From positions 1 to 39,067 of IMG/VR virus record IMGVR_UViG_3300032249_000527: 39,067 bases of DNA; one strand, given 5' to 3'. The notes below the pieces were generated by a model that did no database searches, had not been told where the DNA came from, and saw nothing but the letters and a program-made list of their open reading frames with translations. Source of the DNA: a virus. Of this stretch, positions 15,257 to 22,611 are shown one piece after another (the stretch's first letter is position 1; each line of letters opens with the position of its first letter). The translations under genes and the position numbers were made by a program.

Positions 15257-15859
15257 TCAGTCGGTCCACCACGAGGGGAAGAAAAAGTTGCCCGAGCCGG
15301 GGTGGCTCGCCTTGATAGACGTCTCCAACTTGGACTTGCTGCGGGGGGCGTCCAACGCGCCCAAGTTCGGGGTCCACGACCGCCACTCGTCACCGACCCG
15401 GAACACCACCGACCCCCTCTTCACGCGGCTGCTGATCCACCTGCGGATGCTCGCCTCTTCGCGCTTGTCCTCGATGGCCTTCAACTTGGCGGCGGCGGCG
15501 TCATCGAGCCACGCTTCGAGGTCGAACCGCATCCCCATGTTGGTCTGATCGCCACCGAGGCACGTGGCCCATTGATCCTTGACGCGCTTCAGCATCTCGA
15601 ACTTGCCCGTCTTCGGACACACGAACGTGTTCCCACCGCAGCCGTCATTCTTGGCGTGAGCGATCGCCACCTTGCCGAACTTGACGGTGCAGGTGAAGGC
15701 GACCGTCTCCTCGCTCATGGAGGGGACCACCTTCATGTTGGTGATGCTCAAGCACGCGAGCACGCCTCGGACGGCTTCGCGATCGCGACGCATCTGCACG
15801 TCGATGTCGCGGCTGATGCTGTCCTGAATCGAATCGAGACCGGGGATGGAGTCGGACAT
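15257..15859 (-). CDS. Hypothetical protein, first gene of the minus-strand operon
   Basis: 200 aa from the ATG ending at 15859, with CAGGAG upstream. The N-terminal 30 residues are helical. Then comes a beta-type segment (EETVAFTCTVKFGKVAIAH) with Cys, GCGG and CPKTG. This hints at a small metal-binding or Gly-rich core. A helical region (AAAAKLKAIEDKREEASIRR) and a C-terminal aromatic tail (GNFFFPSWWTD) complete it. No family recognised. As the promoter-proximal gene of the leftward operon, it is probably expressed earliest and most strongly, as is typical for host-takeover or ssDNA-binding proteins. That is context only. Confidence 0.72.
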   Translation of the reverse strand: MSDSIPGLDSIQDSISRDIDVQMRRDREAVRGVLACLSITNMKVVPSMSEETVAFTCTVKFGKVAIAHAKNDGCGGNTFVCPKTGKFEMLKRVKDQWATCLGGDQTNMGMRFDLEAWLDDAAAAKLKAIEDKREEASIRRWISSRVKRGSVVFRVGDEWRSWTPNLGALDAPRSKSKLETSIKASHPGSGNFFFPSWWTD

Positions 15860-15889
15860 TGGAGTGTCTCCTGTTCAAGGGGTGAGAAT

Positions 15890-15906
15890 GTCGGCACGTT
15901 GCCGAC
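15890..15906 (-). promoter_or_regulatory. Hairpin leader, copy D (5' end of the minus-strand transcript)
   Basis: GTCGGCA (15890-15896)/TGCCGAC (15900-15906), 3-nt loop. It is followed in the gene's sense by ATTCTCACCCCTTGAA and CAGGAG, ending 30 nt before the start at 15859. The predicted transcription start falls at about 15906, so the RNA may begin with this hairpin. Confidence 0.6.
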
Positions 15907-15912
15907 CCGTAC

Positions 15913-15941
15913 AGTATGACACAGGCATCGGCAATCCGCAA
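15913..15941 (-). promoter_or_regulatory. Candidate sigma-70 promoter for the minus-strand operon
   Basis: On the minus strand: -35 TTGCGG (complement of 15936-15941), 17-nt spacer, -10 CATACT (complement of 15913-15918). The -10 box matches the consensus at 4 of 6 positions. The upstream TTTCGA sites lie directly behind the -35 box, well placed for activation or repression. Confidence 0.5.
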
Positions 15942-15945
15942 GCAC

Positions 15946-15976
15946 TTTCGAGAGCCATTTCGAAAGGTACTTTCGA
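15946..15976. promoter_or_regulatory. Three TTTCGA sites in the divergent control region
   Basis: TTTCGA at 15946-15951, 15958-15963 (within the palindrome TTTCGAAA 15958-15965) and 15971-15976, spaced 12 and 13 nt. Two are in the context ACTTTCGAG. The spacing is slightly over one helical turn, which suits cooperative binding of a phage regulator between the leftward operon and the rightward packaging genes. The regulator is unknown; the winged-helix or RHH proteins are candidates. Confidence 0.55.
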
Positions 15977-16028
15977 GCGCACTAGGGGGGGGTTGAGTGA
16001 CCCTGTACAGGATGGGCAGAATGGGGGC

Positions 16029-16511
16029 ATGGAACAGCACCAGAGCCACGAGAAGCCAACAGCCAGGCGCAAGCCAGGACGCCCCACCAAGGAGCAAGCC
16101 GAGGTAATCGAAGGGCTGAAAGAGAAGTGGCTTGACGCGTACAGGCAGGACGGGTGGACGGCAGCCTGCCACCTTGTGGGGGTCAGTTTCAGCACGCCCT
16201 CGTGGTGGAAGCACCATGACGTGCACTTCCGCGAGGCGTTCGAGGAGGCGCAGCCCGCCGTGGCCGACCGCATGGAGCGCCTCGCCGAGGAGTGCATCCA
16301 AGGCACGCGCGAGATGGACCGGGCAGCCATGACCCTCCTCATCTTCCGACTGAAGGCCCTCCGCCCCCACCTGTACAGGGACCGCGTCAGCCTCGAACAC
16401 ACGGGAGCCGGCGGGGGTGCGATCAAGGTCGAACAGCAGGGCGACGCCGGCCGGGGCGCGCAACTCCTCGAAGAGTGGGCCGGACGCCTCCGGCAGCCCA
16501 CCGGGAACTGA
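16029..16511 (+). CDS. terS: Terminase small subunit
   Basis: 160 aa from the ATG at 16029. The basic N terminus (TARRKPGRPTKEQAE) with an AT-hook-like RKPGRP leads into a helix-turn-helix segment (GWTAACHLVGVSFSTPSWWKHH). This is typical of small terminases, which recognise the packaging site and recruit the large subunit. Helices with oligomerisation character follow (FREAFEEAQPAVADRMERLAEECIQG), and the C terminus is Gly-rich. Context is decisive: two tiny genes later the large terminase begins. The ribosome site is poor (only a G run directly upstream). A possible -10 (CAGAAT, 16017-16022) lies so close that the message could be leaderless. Assignment is from motif plus position. Confidence 0.75.
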   Translation: MEQHQSHEKPTARRKPGRPTKEQAEVIEGLKEKWLDAYRQDGWTAACHLVGVSFSTPSWWKHHDVHFREAFEEAQPAVADRMERLAEECIQGTREMDRAAMTLLIFRLKALRPHLYRDRVSLEHTGAGGGAIKVEQQGDAGRGAQLLEEWAGRLRQPTGN

Positions 16512-16513
16512 CC

Positions 16514-16720
16514 ATGCCGATGCGCGACCCCCAGTCCGAGATGCCGATGCACGAGTCGCTCATCCGGCGACTCGGCAACGCGCTGCGCGCCATCATCGAC
16601 CGCAAGGACGCCGAGATTCTGATCCTCGAACGCGAGGTGGAACTGATGCGGCAGCGCATCCTCGCCCTTGAGGAGCGCCTCGAAGCCGAGGCCGGGGTCC
16701 CGGCGCACCGCATCCCATGA
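16514..16720 (+). CDS. Small coiled-coil protein between the terminase genes
   Basis: 68 aa from the ATG at 16514, 2 nt after the small terminase stop. After a Met/Pro-rich start, residues 15-60 form one continuous amphipathic helix (ALRAIIDRKDAEILILEREV...LEERLEAEAG), probably a coiled-coil dimer. No family recognised. Its stop overlaps the next start as ATGA. It may assist terminase assembly, but this is based only on position. Confidence 0.6.
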   Translation: MPMRDPQSEMPMHESLIRRLGNALRAIIDRKDAEILILEREVELMRQRILALEERLEAEAGVPAHRIP

Positions 16721-16944
16721 CCACGCCACACGAGGAAGTGCTCGCCCTCATGCACACGCGGGCGTTCCTGTTCGACCTGCTAGACACCGCCGCCACGCCG
16801 AGGGTCCCGCGCCCGGTGCGCGAGCGCGCCCGAGCCTGCCTGCGCCACTTCCCGCTGCTGCCAGGCCAGGAGCACGCCTCCGCCCTGCTAGAGCGCGCTT
16901 GGGCTCGTGGCGGGGCTGGTGGGCGCAGGGCCGGGGACGCATGA
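16717..16944 (+). CDS. BPSL0761-like small phage protein
   Basis: 75 aa from the ATG at 16717, overlapping the previous stop and itself overlapping the large terminase start (ATGA). The sequence EEVLALMHTRAFLFDLLDT, followed by RVPRPVRERARACLRHFPLL, matches the pattern I recall for the BPSL0761 family of small phage and prophage proteins (treFL..L.....rvP..vR..A..lLRHyP). Function of the family is unknown. Predicted to be a compact helical protein in the packaging operon. Confidence 0.6.
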   Translation: MTTPHEEVLALMHTRAFLFDLLDTAATPRVPRPVRERARACLRHFPLLPGQEHASALLERAWARGGAGGRRAGDA

Positions 16945-18653
16945 CAGACGCGGTCCTCGCCCTTCGCCGGGCCGTTCTCGACGCCAAGGATGCCGACCGG
17001 GCCGACCTGCGCGCGGCGTTTGCGGGCTCATTCGCCGCATGGTGCGAAGCCTGCGCGTGGACCTACCGGGTGAAGGAACTCGACGAGACGGGCCGCGAGC
17101 GCCCGGCGCGGATGCCGAACGTCCCCTTCACCCTGTGGCCCTGCCAAGTCGAGGCAGCCGACGCCGTCATCGAGAGCGTGACGAACGGCCGCGACGTCGT
17201 GATCAAGAAGTCCCGCGATATGGGCGCGTCGTGGCTCATGTGCGCGATCGCCACATGGGGGTGGATGTTCCACGGGTGGCAGACCTTGCTCGTCAGCCGA
17301 GTCGAGGACCTCGTGGACCGCACGGGCGACCCCGACTCGCTGTTTTGGAAGATCGACTACCTCGTGACCGCGCAGCCCTCGTGGCTGCTGCCATGCCCGT
17401 CGGGGGACCTTGAGAAGGGCAAGAAGTGGCGGCAGCACCTGATGCTGCGCCATCCGACCACGGGCGCGACGATCGCCGGGCAGGCAAGCACCGAGCACAT
17501 CGGCCGAGGTGGCCGTCGCACCATGGTCGTGTTCGACGAGTTCGCGGCGCTCGACAACGCGGCAGCAGCGTGGCGCAGCGCGGCCGACTGCACGTCGTGC
17601 CGGGTGGCGAACAGCACGCCCATCGGCGCAGGCACGGAGTACGCGCGCCTGGTCAGCCAGGCGAGGCTGCATGGCGAGCCGACCCTCGTCGAACTCATGT
17701 ACCACGCGCACCCCGAGAAGGGCCGAGGGGCCGAGGTGCGGATCGATGACGATGGAGAGGTCACCGGGTTCGCCGGGGCCGAGTACACGTGGACCCCGTG
17801 GCTTCAGGACCAACTCCGGCGTCGCGACCGGATCGACCTGTGTCAGAACGTCTTCGCCGAGAGCGTCGGCAGCGGAGCGTCGTTCTTCAGCGCCCACGTG
17901 GTCAGCACCCACCGGGGGGCGCATGGCCGGGAGCCGAGGCGCTGCGAGGTGCTTCGGGGCCGCTTGGAACAGCACCCCGAGGGACGGTGGCGGGTGTTCA
18001 CCGAGCCGACGCGCACGACCGAGTACGTGGTGTTCCTCGACCCGTCATACGGTACGGGCAACGCGAACGCGGCCGCCTGCATCATGGACGCCGAGAACCG
18101 GGAGGTGGTCGCCGAGTTCGTGGACCCGAACATCAGCACCTACGACCTCGCGCTTGAGATCGCGCAGATCTGCCGCAAGGTCTACAAGGGGCGGAGGGAG
18201 CCGCTTGTGGGGTGGGAGATCAACGGACCGGGCGCGAACCTCCAGCACGACTTCGAGCGCGCGCAGTACCGGACTGTGTACAGGGAGCGTCAGACGGGCA
18301 CGAAGAGCGAGAGTCGTACACGTCGGGTGGGGTGGAACTCGACCAAGCGCACCAAGCGGGTGCTCCTCGGCGGGTTGGCTCGTGCCATGGCGCAGGGCGA
18401 ATGCTGTATCCCGAGCGAGGACACACTCGACGAGATGCTCGAATACGTGGTGCTTGAGGACGGCAGCATCGAGGCGGGCAGTCGGCGTGACGAACAGTCG
18501 GGTGCGCGAGAGGCTCACGGCGACCGGGTGATCGCGACCGCCGGGGCGCTGATGCTCTGCGACGAGGCCGGGTACACGGCCGAAACACCCCCCGCATACG
18601 AACGTGAGACCTTGGGGGCTATTCTGAAGCACGATGAGATCCAAGATGGCTAA
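16941..18653 (+). CDS. terL: Terminase large subunit
   Basis: 570 aa from the ATG at 16941. The N-terminal ATPase shows a Walker-A-like VVIKKSRDMGASWL (residues 87-99), with Lys and Arg as in large terminases. The Walker B is TMVVFDEFAA (194-203), with Glu200 catalytic. The C-terminal nuclease domain (RNase H-like fold) shows VVFLDPSYGTGNANAAA (Asp about 362), a middle motif VGWEINGPG and a late acidic AHGDRVIATAGA (Asp about 526). The enzyme drives ATP-dependent DNA packaging into the prohead and cuts concatemers. Which packaging type it is (headful or site-specific) needs a tree. Circular permutation of the assembly favours headful. The region is very GC-rich compared with the fibre genes. 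Its stop overlaps the next gene. Confidence 0.92.
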   Translation: MTDAVLALRRAVLDAKDADRADLRAAFAGSFAAWCEACAWTYRVKELDETGRERPARMPNVPFTLWPCQVEAADAVIESVTNGRDVVIKKSRDMGASWLMCAIATWGWMFHGWQTLLVSRVEDLVDRTGDPDSLFWKIDYLVTAQPSWLLPCPSGDLEKGKKWRQHLMLRHPTTGATIAGQASTEHIGRGGRRTMVVFDEFAALDNAAAAWRSAADCTSCRVANSTPIGAGTEYARLVSQARLHGEPTLVELMYHAHPEKGRGAEVRIDDDGEVTGFAGAEYTWTPWLQDQLRRRDRIDLCQNVFAESVGSGASFFSAHVVSTHRGAHGREPRRCEVLRGRLEQHPEGRWRVFTEPTRTTEYVVFLDPSYGTGNANAAACIMDAENREVVAEFVDPNISTYDLALEIAQICRKVYKGRREPLVGWEINGPGANLQHDFERAQYRTVYRERQTGTKSESRTRRVGWNSTKRTKRVLLGGLARAMAQGECCIPSEDTLDEMLEYVVLEDGSIEAGSRRDEQSGAREAHGDRVIATAGALMLCDEAGYTAETPPAYERETLGAILKHDEIQDG

Positions 18654-18882
18654 ACGCAAGCGCGGCCCATCCCTGTCAGTCGGTCGCGGCGAGAAACTCT
18701 CGGTCAAGGCGGGCGGCGGGCTGACGGCGAAGGGACGTGCCAAGTACAACCGGGCGACCGGATCGAACCTCAAGGCTCCGACCAAGGATAAGTCGAGCGG
18801 CCGTCACAAGTCATTCTGCGCTCGATCGCGGTCCTGGAAGGGCGAGCGCGGGCTCGCAGCACGCAGAAGGTGGGGATGCTGA
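18646..18882 (+). CDS. DUF6321-like small basic protein
   Basis: 78 aa from the ATG at 18646, overlapping the large terminase stop (ATGGCTAA); an ATG at 18634 would add four residues. The core GGLTAKGRAKYNRATGSNLK, followed by SGRHKSFCARSRSW and a C-terminal RRWGC, matches the DUF6321 pattern of small phage proteins. It is very rich in Lys, Arg and Gly. The invariant FCAR and terminal WxC are visible. Function is unknown. As a basic protein next to packaging and head genes, it may bind DNA within the virion, which is inference. Confidence 0.7.
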   Translation: MAKRKRGPSLSVGRGEKLSVKAGGGLTAKGRAKYNRATGSNLKAPTKDKSSGRHKSFCARSRSWKGERGLAARRRWGC

Positions 18883-18883
18883 T

Positions 18884-19018
18884 ATGGCGAAGAAGAACTC
18901 ACTCGTCGGAAACATCAATCGTCGCAAGCGTCTGGGCATCTCGCGCCCCAAGTCGCAGTCAACAGTCAGCGCGAAGTCATATTCCGCCATGAAGCGCGGA
19001 TGGAAGAAGAGCAAGTGA
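18884..19018 (+). CDS. Small lysine-rich phage protein
   Basis: 44 aa from the ATG at 18884, with GGGGA upstream. The sequence carries NSLVGNINRRKRLGISRPKS and SAMKRGWKKSK. It resembles short basic proteins (SLVGNINRRK..G.SRPKSKSTVS) that I recall in many phages between terminase and portal. Its stop overlaps the next start (TGATG). Function unknown. Confidence 0.65.
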   Translation: MAKKNSLVGNINRRKRLGISRPKSQSTVSAKSYSAMKRGWKKSK

Positions 19019-19128
19019 TGCCGAAGGTCGGAAAGAAGAAGTTCCCGTACACCGCGAAGGGCAAGGCCGCAGCCAAGTCCTACGCGAAGAAGACTGGCAA
19101 GAAGATGTCGAAGAAGATGGGCTACTGA
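19018..19128 (+). CDS. Lysine-rich micro-protein
   Basis: 36 aa (reading FPYTAKGKAAAKSYAKKTG in its middle) with about one third lysine. It starts at the ATG overlapping the previous stop and its stop overlaps the next start, both as TGATG. Such translational coupling argues it is real despite its size. Function unknown; charge suggests nucleic-acid contact or packaging with the genome. Confidence 0.6.
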   Translation: MPKVGKKKFPYTAKGKAAAKSYAKKTGKKMSKKMGY

Positions 19129-19262
19129 TGCCGTTCAAGAGCAAGGCACAGCAGCGGTTCATGTTCGCCACCATGCCGAAGACGGCCAAGAAGTGGGCGA
19201 AGAAGACCAAGTCCATGAAGAGCCTCCCGGCTCGCGCGAAGAAGAAGGGAGGTCGCAAGTGA
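19128..19262 (+). CDS. DUF3008-like small basic protein
   Basis: 44 aa from the ATG at 19128. The sequence KSKAQQRFMFATMPKTAKKW and a SLPARAKKKGG tail match the DUF3008 pattern of short basic proteins (KSKAQ.RFM....P..AK.w....SIK.LP). It is coupled to both neighbours by TGATG/GTGA overlaps. Function unknown. Confidence 0.65.
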   Translation: MPFKSKAQQRFMFATMPKTAKKWAKKTKSMKSLPARAKKKGGRK

Positions 19263-19297
19263 AGAAGGGCAAGAAGAAGGGCGGCAAGAAGTGTTGA
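19259..19297 (+). CDS. Possible 12-residue lysine/glycine micro-protein
   Basis: A GTG at 19259, overlapping the previous stop as GTGA, reads KKGKKKGGKKC and stops at 19297. It continues the coupled start-stop pattern of this cluster and places ribosomes at the start of the next gene. It is too short to be confident; it may only be a translational bridge. Confidence 0.25.
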   Translation: MKKGKKKGGKKC

Positions 19298-19506
19298 TTC
19301 GCACCTCCAAAGGCGACTATGTTCCGATCTCATCTGTTCATCACATCTCTCCGGTCGGTGGTGACTTGGTTCTCTACACGACTTTGGGGCAGACATTCCA
19401 CGTGTCGGGCGCAGATGCAGAAGCCGTGCGCTCGCTCATCATCACTCGGCCGGCAAAGTCCGGCAGGAAGGCCACGCATGTACGGCAAGAAGAAGAAGGC
19501 GGGTAA
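19291..19506 (+). CDS. Hypothetical protein
   Basis: 71 aa from a GTG at 19291 (a TTG follows immediately). The N-terminal 45 residues look like a small beta domain (RTSKGDYVPISSVHHISP, then GDLVLYTTLGQTFHVSG). The C-terminal tail is basic then acidic, and overlaps the next gene in another frame. No family recognised. It sits between tiny basic genes and the portal gene. Confidence 0.5.
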   Translation: MLIRTSKGDYVPISSVHHISPVGGDLVLYTTLGQTFHVSGADAEAVRSLIITRPAKSGRKATHVRQEEEGG

Positions 19507-19612
19507 GAAGGTCGGCGGATCATCCGGAAACCGTCGCGGCATGCACGGCCACGACAGTGGTGGCAAGGGCGGCGGCTTCGGTGGTGGCAAGGGCGGCGGC
19601 TTCAAGAAGTGA
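19478..19612 (+). CDS. Glycine/lysine-rich small protein
   Basis: 44 aa from the ATG at 19478, with AGGAAG upstream. It opens with YGKKKKAGKKVGGSSGNRRG and ends with repeated GGGF/GGGKGGGF. Low-complexity, basic, and predicted unstructured. It is the last of the lysine-rich micro-gene string, immediately before the portal gene. Function unknown. Confidence 0.6.
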   Translation: MYGKKKKAGKKVGGSSGNRRGMHGHDSGGKGGGFGGGKGGGFKK

Positions 19613-19615
19613 TCG

Positions 19616-21358
19616 ATGCTTTCATTCGACCTAGCATCCCTTCAGCGTGAGATTGACGCGGCGGAAGACTTCCGCGATCGCCACATCACCGAGTGGCGGC
19701 GTCTGATCGAGCGTTACCATGGTCCTGCCTTCAAGCCAGGAAACGAATCCGAAGACGATCCGGAGAACTTCGTGCATGAGTACGTGGCTTTGCTGTTGCC
19801 ACGCATCATCCACGACAGCCCGAAGATTCGCGTGAAGAGTGCTCGCCCGGTCACGCAGGGCCAAACGGCCCCGCTGATGCAGGTCGCCATGAATCGCTGG
19901 GTCAAGATGACCAAGTTGCGCCGCACGCTTGAGCGGATCGCGGTGGACATGCTTCTCGGCTTTGGCATCGGGATGGTGGTCAACGAGCCACGCAAGGGAT
20001 ACCGAGCGTCGGACGATGCAGATCCGTTCTTGCCTCGCCTGTATCGCATCAGCCCGGATCGGTTCTTCATCGATCCGGCAGCGACAAACACGGAAGATGC
20101 CCGGTATATGGGGCATTGTTGGACGATCGACAAGGAAGACCTCCTTGCGATGGCGGATGCACAGGATGGTTGGAACGTCGAGATCATCGAGGGCATGGGA
20201 GCCAACAGCGGCATCGACGAACTGCGTGATGACTTGGACACGCGGCGCGAAATCCCTGATCGCAAGGAACTTGTGTTGTACGAAGTGTGGGTTCCTGAAG
20301 TGCGCGATGCTTCGGTCGAGGCCCTCGACATGGCAGCCGGCGGAGGTATGTTCAACGGCACGATCTACACGGTGCTGAAGGGACAGTCCTCGACCGGAAA
20401 GGCGACCTACGAGTTCGCTCGTGAGCCTCGCCCATACTGGGGTCCGCGATCAGGTCCGTACACCGTGTTCGGCGTCTACACGGTTCCGGATGACCCGTAT
20501 CCCCTGTCTCCGATCTTGGCCCTCGTGCCGCAGATGGATGACGTGAACGCCCACCTGCGGGCCATGCGGTACAGCGCGAGCGCATACAAGCGCATCGTCG
20601 CGGTGGACAGCCGTAACCCCAAGTTGGCACAGGACATACGTGACAAGGATGACCTCTTTGTGGTCATGGTGGATGGTCTGGATCCGACCAACGTCGTGCC
20701 GCTCGAGGTGGGTGGCATCACGCAGCAGCAGGTGGCGTATTCGCAGCAGGCGCAGGATCGCCTCGACCGGGTGTCAGGCATCCACGATGCCATGCGCGGC
20801 AACGTGACCGGGCAGCCCACGGCAACTGAAATCGCCATTGCCGAGAGCAGCAGCGGCCTTCGCATGGCCCATCTCAAGAAGCAGTATCAGGAAGCCGTCA
20901 ATGACGCCCTGCTGACGGCTGCGTGGTACTTGTTCCACGATCAGAAGGTCATGTTCCCGCTCGGCCAAGATGGCGTGGCTGTCATGGGTGAGGCGGAACC
21001 CATCTTCAGCCCGATGGTTCTTCAGGGAATGTTCGACGATCTCGAACTTGAGATCGAGGCCATGAGCATGGAGCGCGTGAGCGAGGCCGTCATGCAGCGC
21101 CGCGCGATCGAACTTCTGCAAGTCATTGGAAACATCAGCCAGTCGGTGATGGCCGCGCCGCACGTCAAGTGGCGAGAGGTGATGAGCCTCGTCGGAGATG
21201 CGCTCAACATCCCAACTCTCGGAGATCTGATCGACGTGGGCATGGCAAATCAGATGCGCGCCGGCGCGGCGCAAGGCGCTGCAATGCAGTCATCGCAGCA
21301 GCGACAGGGCGAGAGTCCGCAGGCCATGATGCAGAAGTCCATGAACCGCACTTCGTAA
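19616..21358 (+). CDS. Portal protein
   Basis: 580 aa from the ATG at 19616. The N terminus (LREIDAA-type helices, then WRRLIERYHGPAF) and LYRISPDRFFIDPAATNTED are typical of podovirus-type portal proteins. A repeated feature is YMGHCWTIDKEDLLAMAD. A long helix follows the central wing: TGQPTATEIAIAESSSGLRM. The C-terminal tail is Gln/Met-rich. Portals form the dodecameric channel through which DNA is packaged and ejected; they dock the terminase and later the tail adaptor. Position directly before a scaffold and the capsid protein supports the call. Confidence 0.88.
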   Translation: MLSFDLASLQREIDAAEDFRDRHITEWRRLIERYHGPAFKPGNESEDDPENFVHEYVALLLPRIIHDSPKIRVKSARPVTQGQTAPLMQVAMNRWVKMTKLRRTLERIAVDMLLGFGIGMVVNEPRKGYRASDDADPFLPRLYRISPDRFFIDPAATNTEDARYMGHCWTIDKEDLLAMADAQDGWNVEIIEGMGANSGIDELRDDLDTRREIPDRKELVLYEVWVPEVRDASVEALDMAAGGGMFNGTIYTVLKGQSSTGKATYEFAREPRPYWGPRSGPYTVFGVYTVPDDPYPLSPILALVPQMDDVNAHLRAMRYSASAYKRIVAVDSRNPKLAQDIRDKDDLFVVMVDGLDPTNVVPLEVGGITQQQVAYSQQAQDRLDRVSGIHDAMRGNVTGQPTATEIAIAESSSGLRMAHLKKQYQEAVNDALLTAAWYLFHDQKVMFPLGQDGVAVMGEAEPIFSPMVLQGMFDDLELEIEAMSMERVSEAVMQRRAIELLQVIGNISQSVMAAPHVKWREVMSLVGDALNIPTLGDLIDVGMANQMRAGAAQGAAMQSSQQRQGESPQAMMQKSMNRTS

Positions 21359-21365
21359 ATCGACC

Positions 21366-21659
21366 ATGCCACTGTATCCTTTCATCAATGCCGATGGCTC
21401 GTGCGCTGAATTCGTGTTCAGCATGAAAGACGCACCGTCAATCGGAATGACTGTCACTATCGATGGGACGGACTGGGTTCGCGTCGCGAGCGACTTCACG
21501 GTCGATCCTGGCTCGAACAGATACCAGTACCCCTATGTGTCGAACGCACTTCCTCGCAACCTCGAGGGGTGTCCGAAGACCAAGCAGGGGAAACCCGTCG
21601 TCATGTCGCGGCGACATGAACGCAACATCGCCGCACGTCACGGATACGCCAAGGACTAG
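21366..21659 (+). CDS. Hypothetical protein between portal and scaffold
   Basis: 97 aa from the ATG at 21366. The N-terminal part resembles small phage proteins (MPLYPFINADGSCAEFVFS, then MKDAPSIGMTVTIDG), a beta-type fold reminiscent of FmdB-like proteins but lacking their zinc-binding Cys pairs. The C terminus is basic (MSRRHERNIAARHG). Function unknown. Placement in the head cluster suggests a structural or assembly role. Confidence 0.65.
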   Translation: MPLYPFINADGSCAEFVFSMKDAPSIGMTVTIDGTDWVRVASDFTVDPGSNRYQYPYVSNALPRNLEGCPKTKQGKPVVMSRRHERNIAARHGYAKD

Positions 21660-21665
21660 GACACG

Positions 21666-22604
21666 ATGAGTGAACCCGAAAGCCAGGTTGTAGAGGTCGA
21701 GCAGGACAACAAGCCTGCCGACGCTGTCACTTCGTCAAAGCAGACCGACACCGCAGAGGAAGACGCAATCCTCGATCGGCTCATGTCCAGCAACGATGAT
21801 GTTGCTGAACCGGAGCCTGTGCCGGCCAAGGCCGAGACACCAGAACCAACCGCCGCACCGAACCCGGATCGCGAGCGGGCAATCGCCGCCCTCAAGAGGG
21901 ATGGCGTTCCCCAGTCCATCATCAGCCAGACGAGCAACGAAGATCTGCTCGCATGGGGGCTCAAGGCCGCCAAGCGACAGGCCGACGTCGATGAGTTCGG
22001 CAACAAGATGAAGGAACTGGAGAAGAAGGTTTCCAAGTCAAGCGATACAGCGAAGAAGGAAGACGCGGCAGAGCAGGAGGACGGCAATGATTCCGAACCC
22101 TCCAGCGACGTCGAAGAGTCGGCTTCAGACGCCAACGATCCGCTTCACGACGTGGAAGAACTTCTCGGAAAGGACGCTGCCAAGCCGTTGCGGGCCATGG
22201 CTGACGAACTTTCCAAACTGAAGCAGTCCCAACAGGATCTGGTTCAGCAAGCGTATGCGGTTCAAGCGGAGTCTGCCGAGTTCAGGTTGCGAGGTCTATA
22301 TGGCGACAAGTCGCCAACCACCGAGCAACTGCACGCGGAAGTCGCCCGACTTGGATCCGCCAAACCAGGAGCATTCACCTCGGTGTTGCAGATGGTGACG
22401 GAGGCTTTCTCCAATCTGACCGGAGTTAGCCCAGAGGAGGCGAGTCGCGCCCCCGCGAAGCGATCGAACGTGCAGCCAACCCCGGCAAAGGGCGTGTCCC
22501 GAGCCGAACGGCCTGTCTCGAAAGCGGATGCAGAAGACGCGATCCTCGAAGCCCTGCTTGATGGCAAGCCCGCCGCCGAAGCACGCCGATTGACCAGAAA
22601 GTGA
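21666..22604 (+). CDS. Capsid scaffolding protein
   Basis: 312 aa from the ATG at 21666. It is strongly acidic, with a Pro/Glu/Ala-rich disordered N-terminal region (residues 1-70), helical coiled-coil segments (FGNKMKELEKKVSKSS) and an acidic stretch (AEQEDGNDSEPSSDVEESAS). The basic C-terminal helix (DGKPAAEARRLTRK) is typical of the capsid-binding tail of scaffolding proteins. These form the core around which the procapsid assembles and then leave or are degraded. It lies immediately before the major capsid gene (7 nt). Call rests on composition and position. Confidence 0.78.
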   Translation: MSEPESQVVEVEQDNKPADAVTSSKQTDTAEEDAILDRLMSSNDDVAEPEPVPAKAETPEPTAAPNPDRERAIAALKRDGVPQSIISQTSNEDLLAWGLKAAKRQADVDEFGNKMKELEKKVSKSSDTAKKEDAAEQEDGNDSEPSSDVEESASDANDPLHDVEELLGKDAAKPLRAMADELSKLKQSQQDLVQQAYAVQAESAEFRLRGLYGDKSPTTEQLHAEVARLGSAKPGAFTSVLQMVTEAFSNLTGVSPEEASRAPAKRSNVQPTPAKGVSRAERPVSKADAEDAILEALLDGKPAAEARRLTRK

Positions 22605-22611
22605 GCAAACC

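Noticed and set aside
15993-16022. Rightward promoter TTGAGT-18-CAGAAT before the small terminase
   Set aside because: The -10 box is so close to the ATG that transcription would start on it; not enough evidence to list as a feature beyond a remark.
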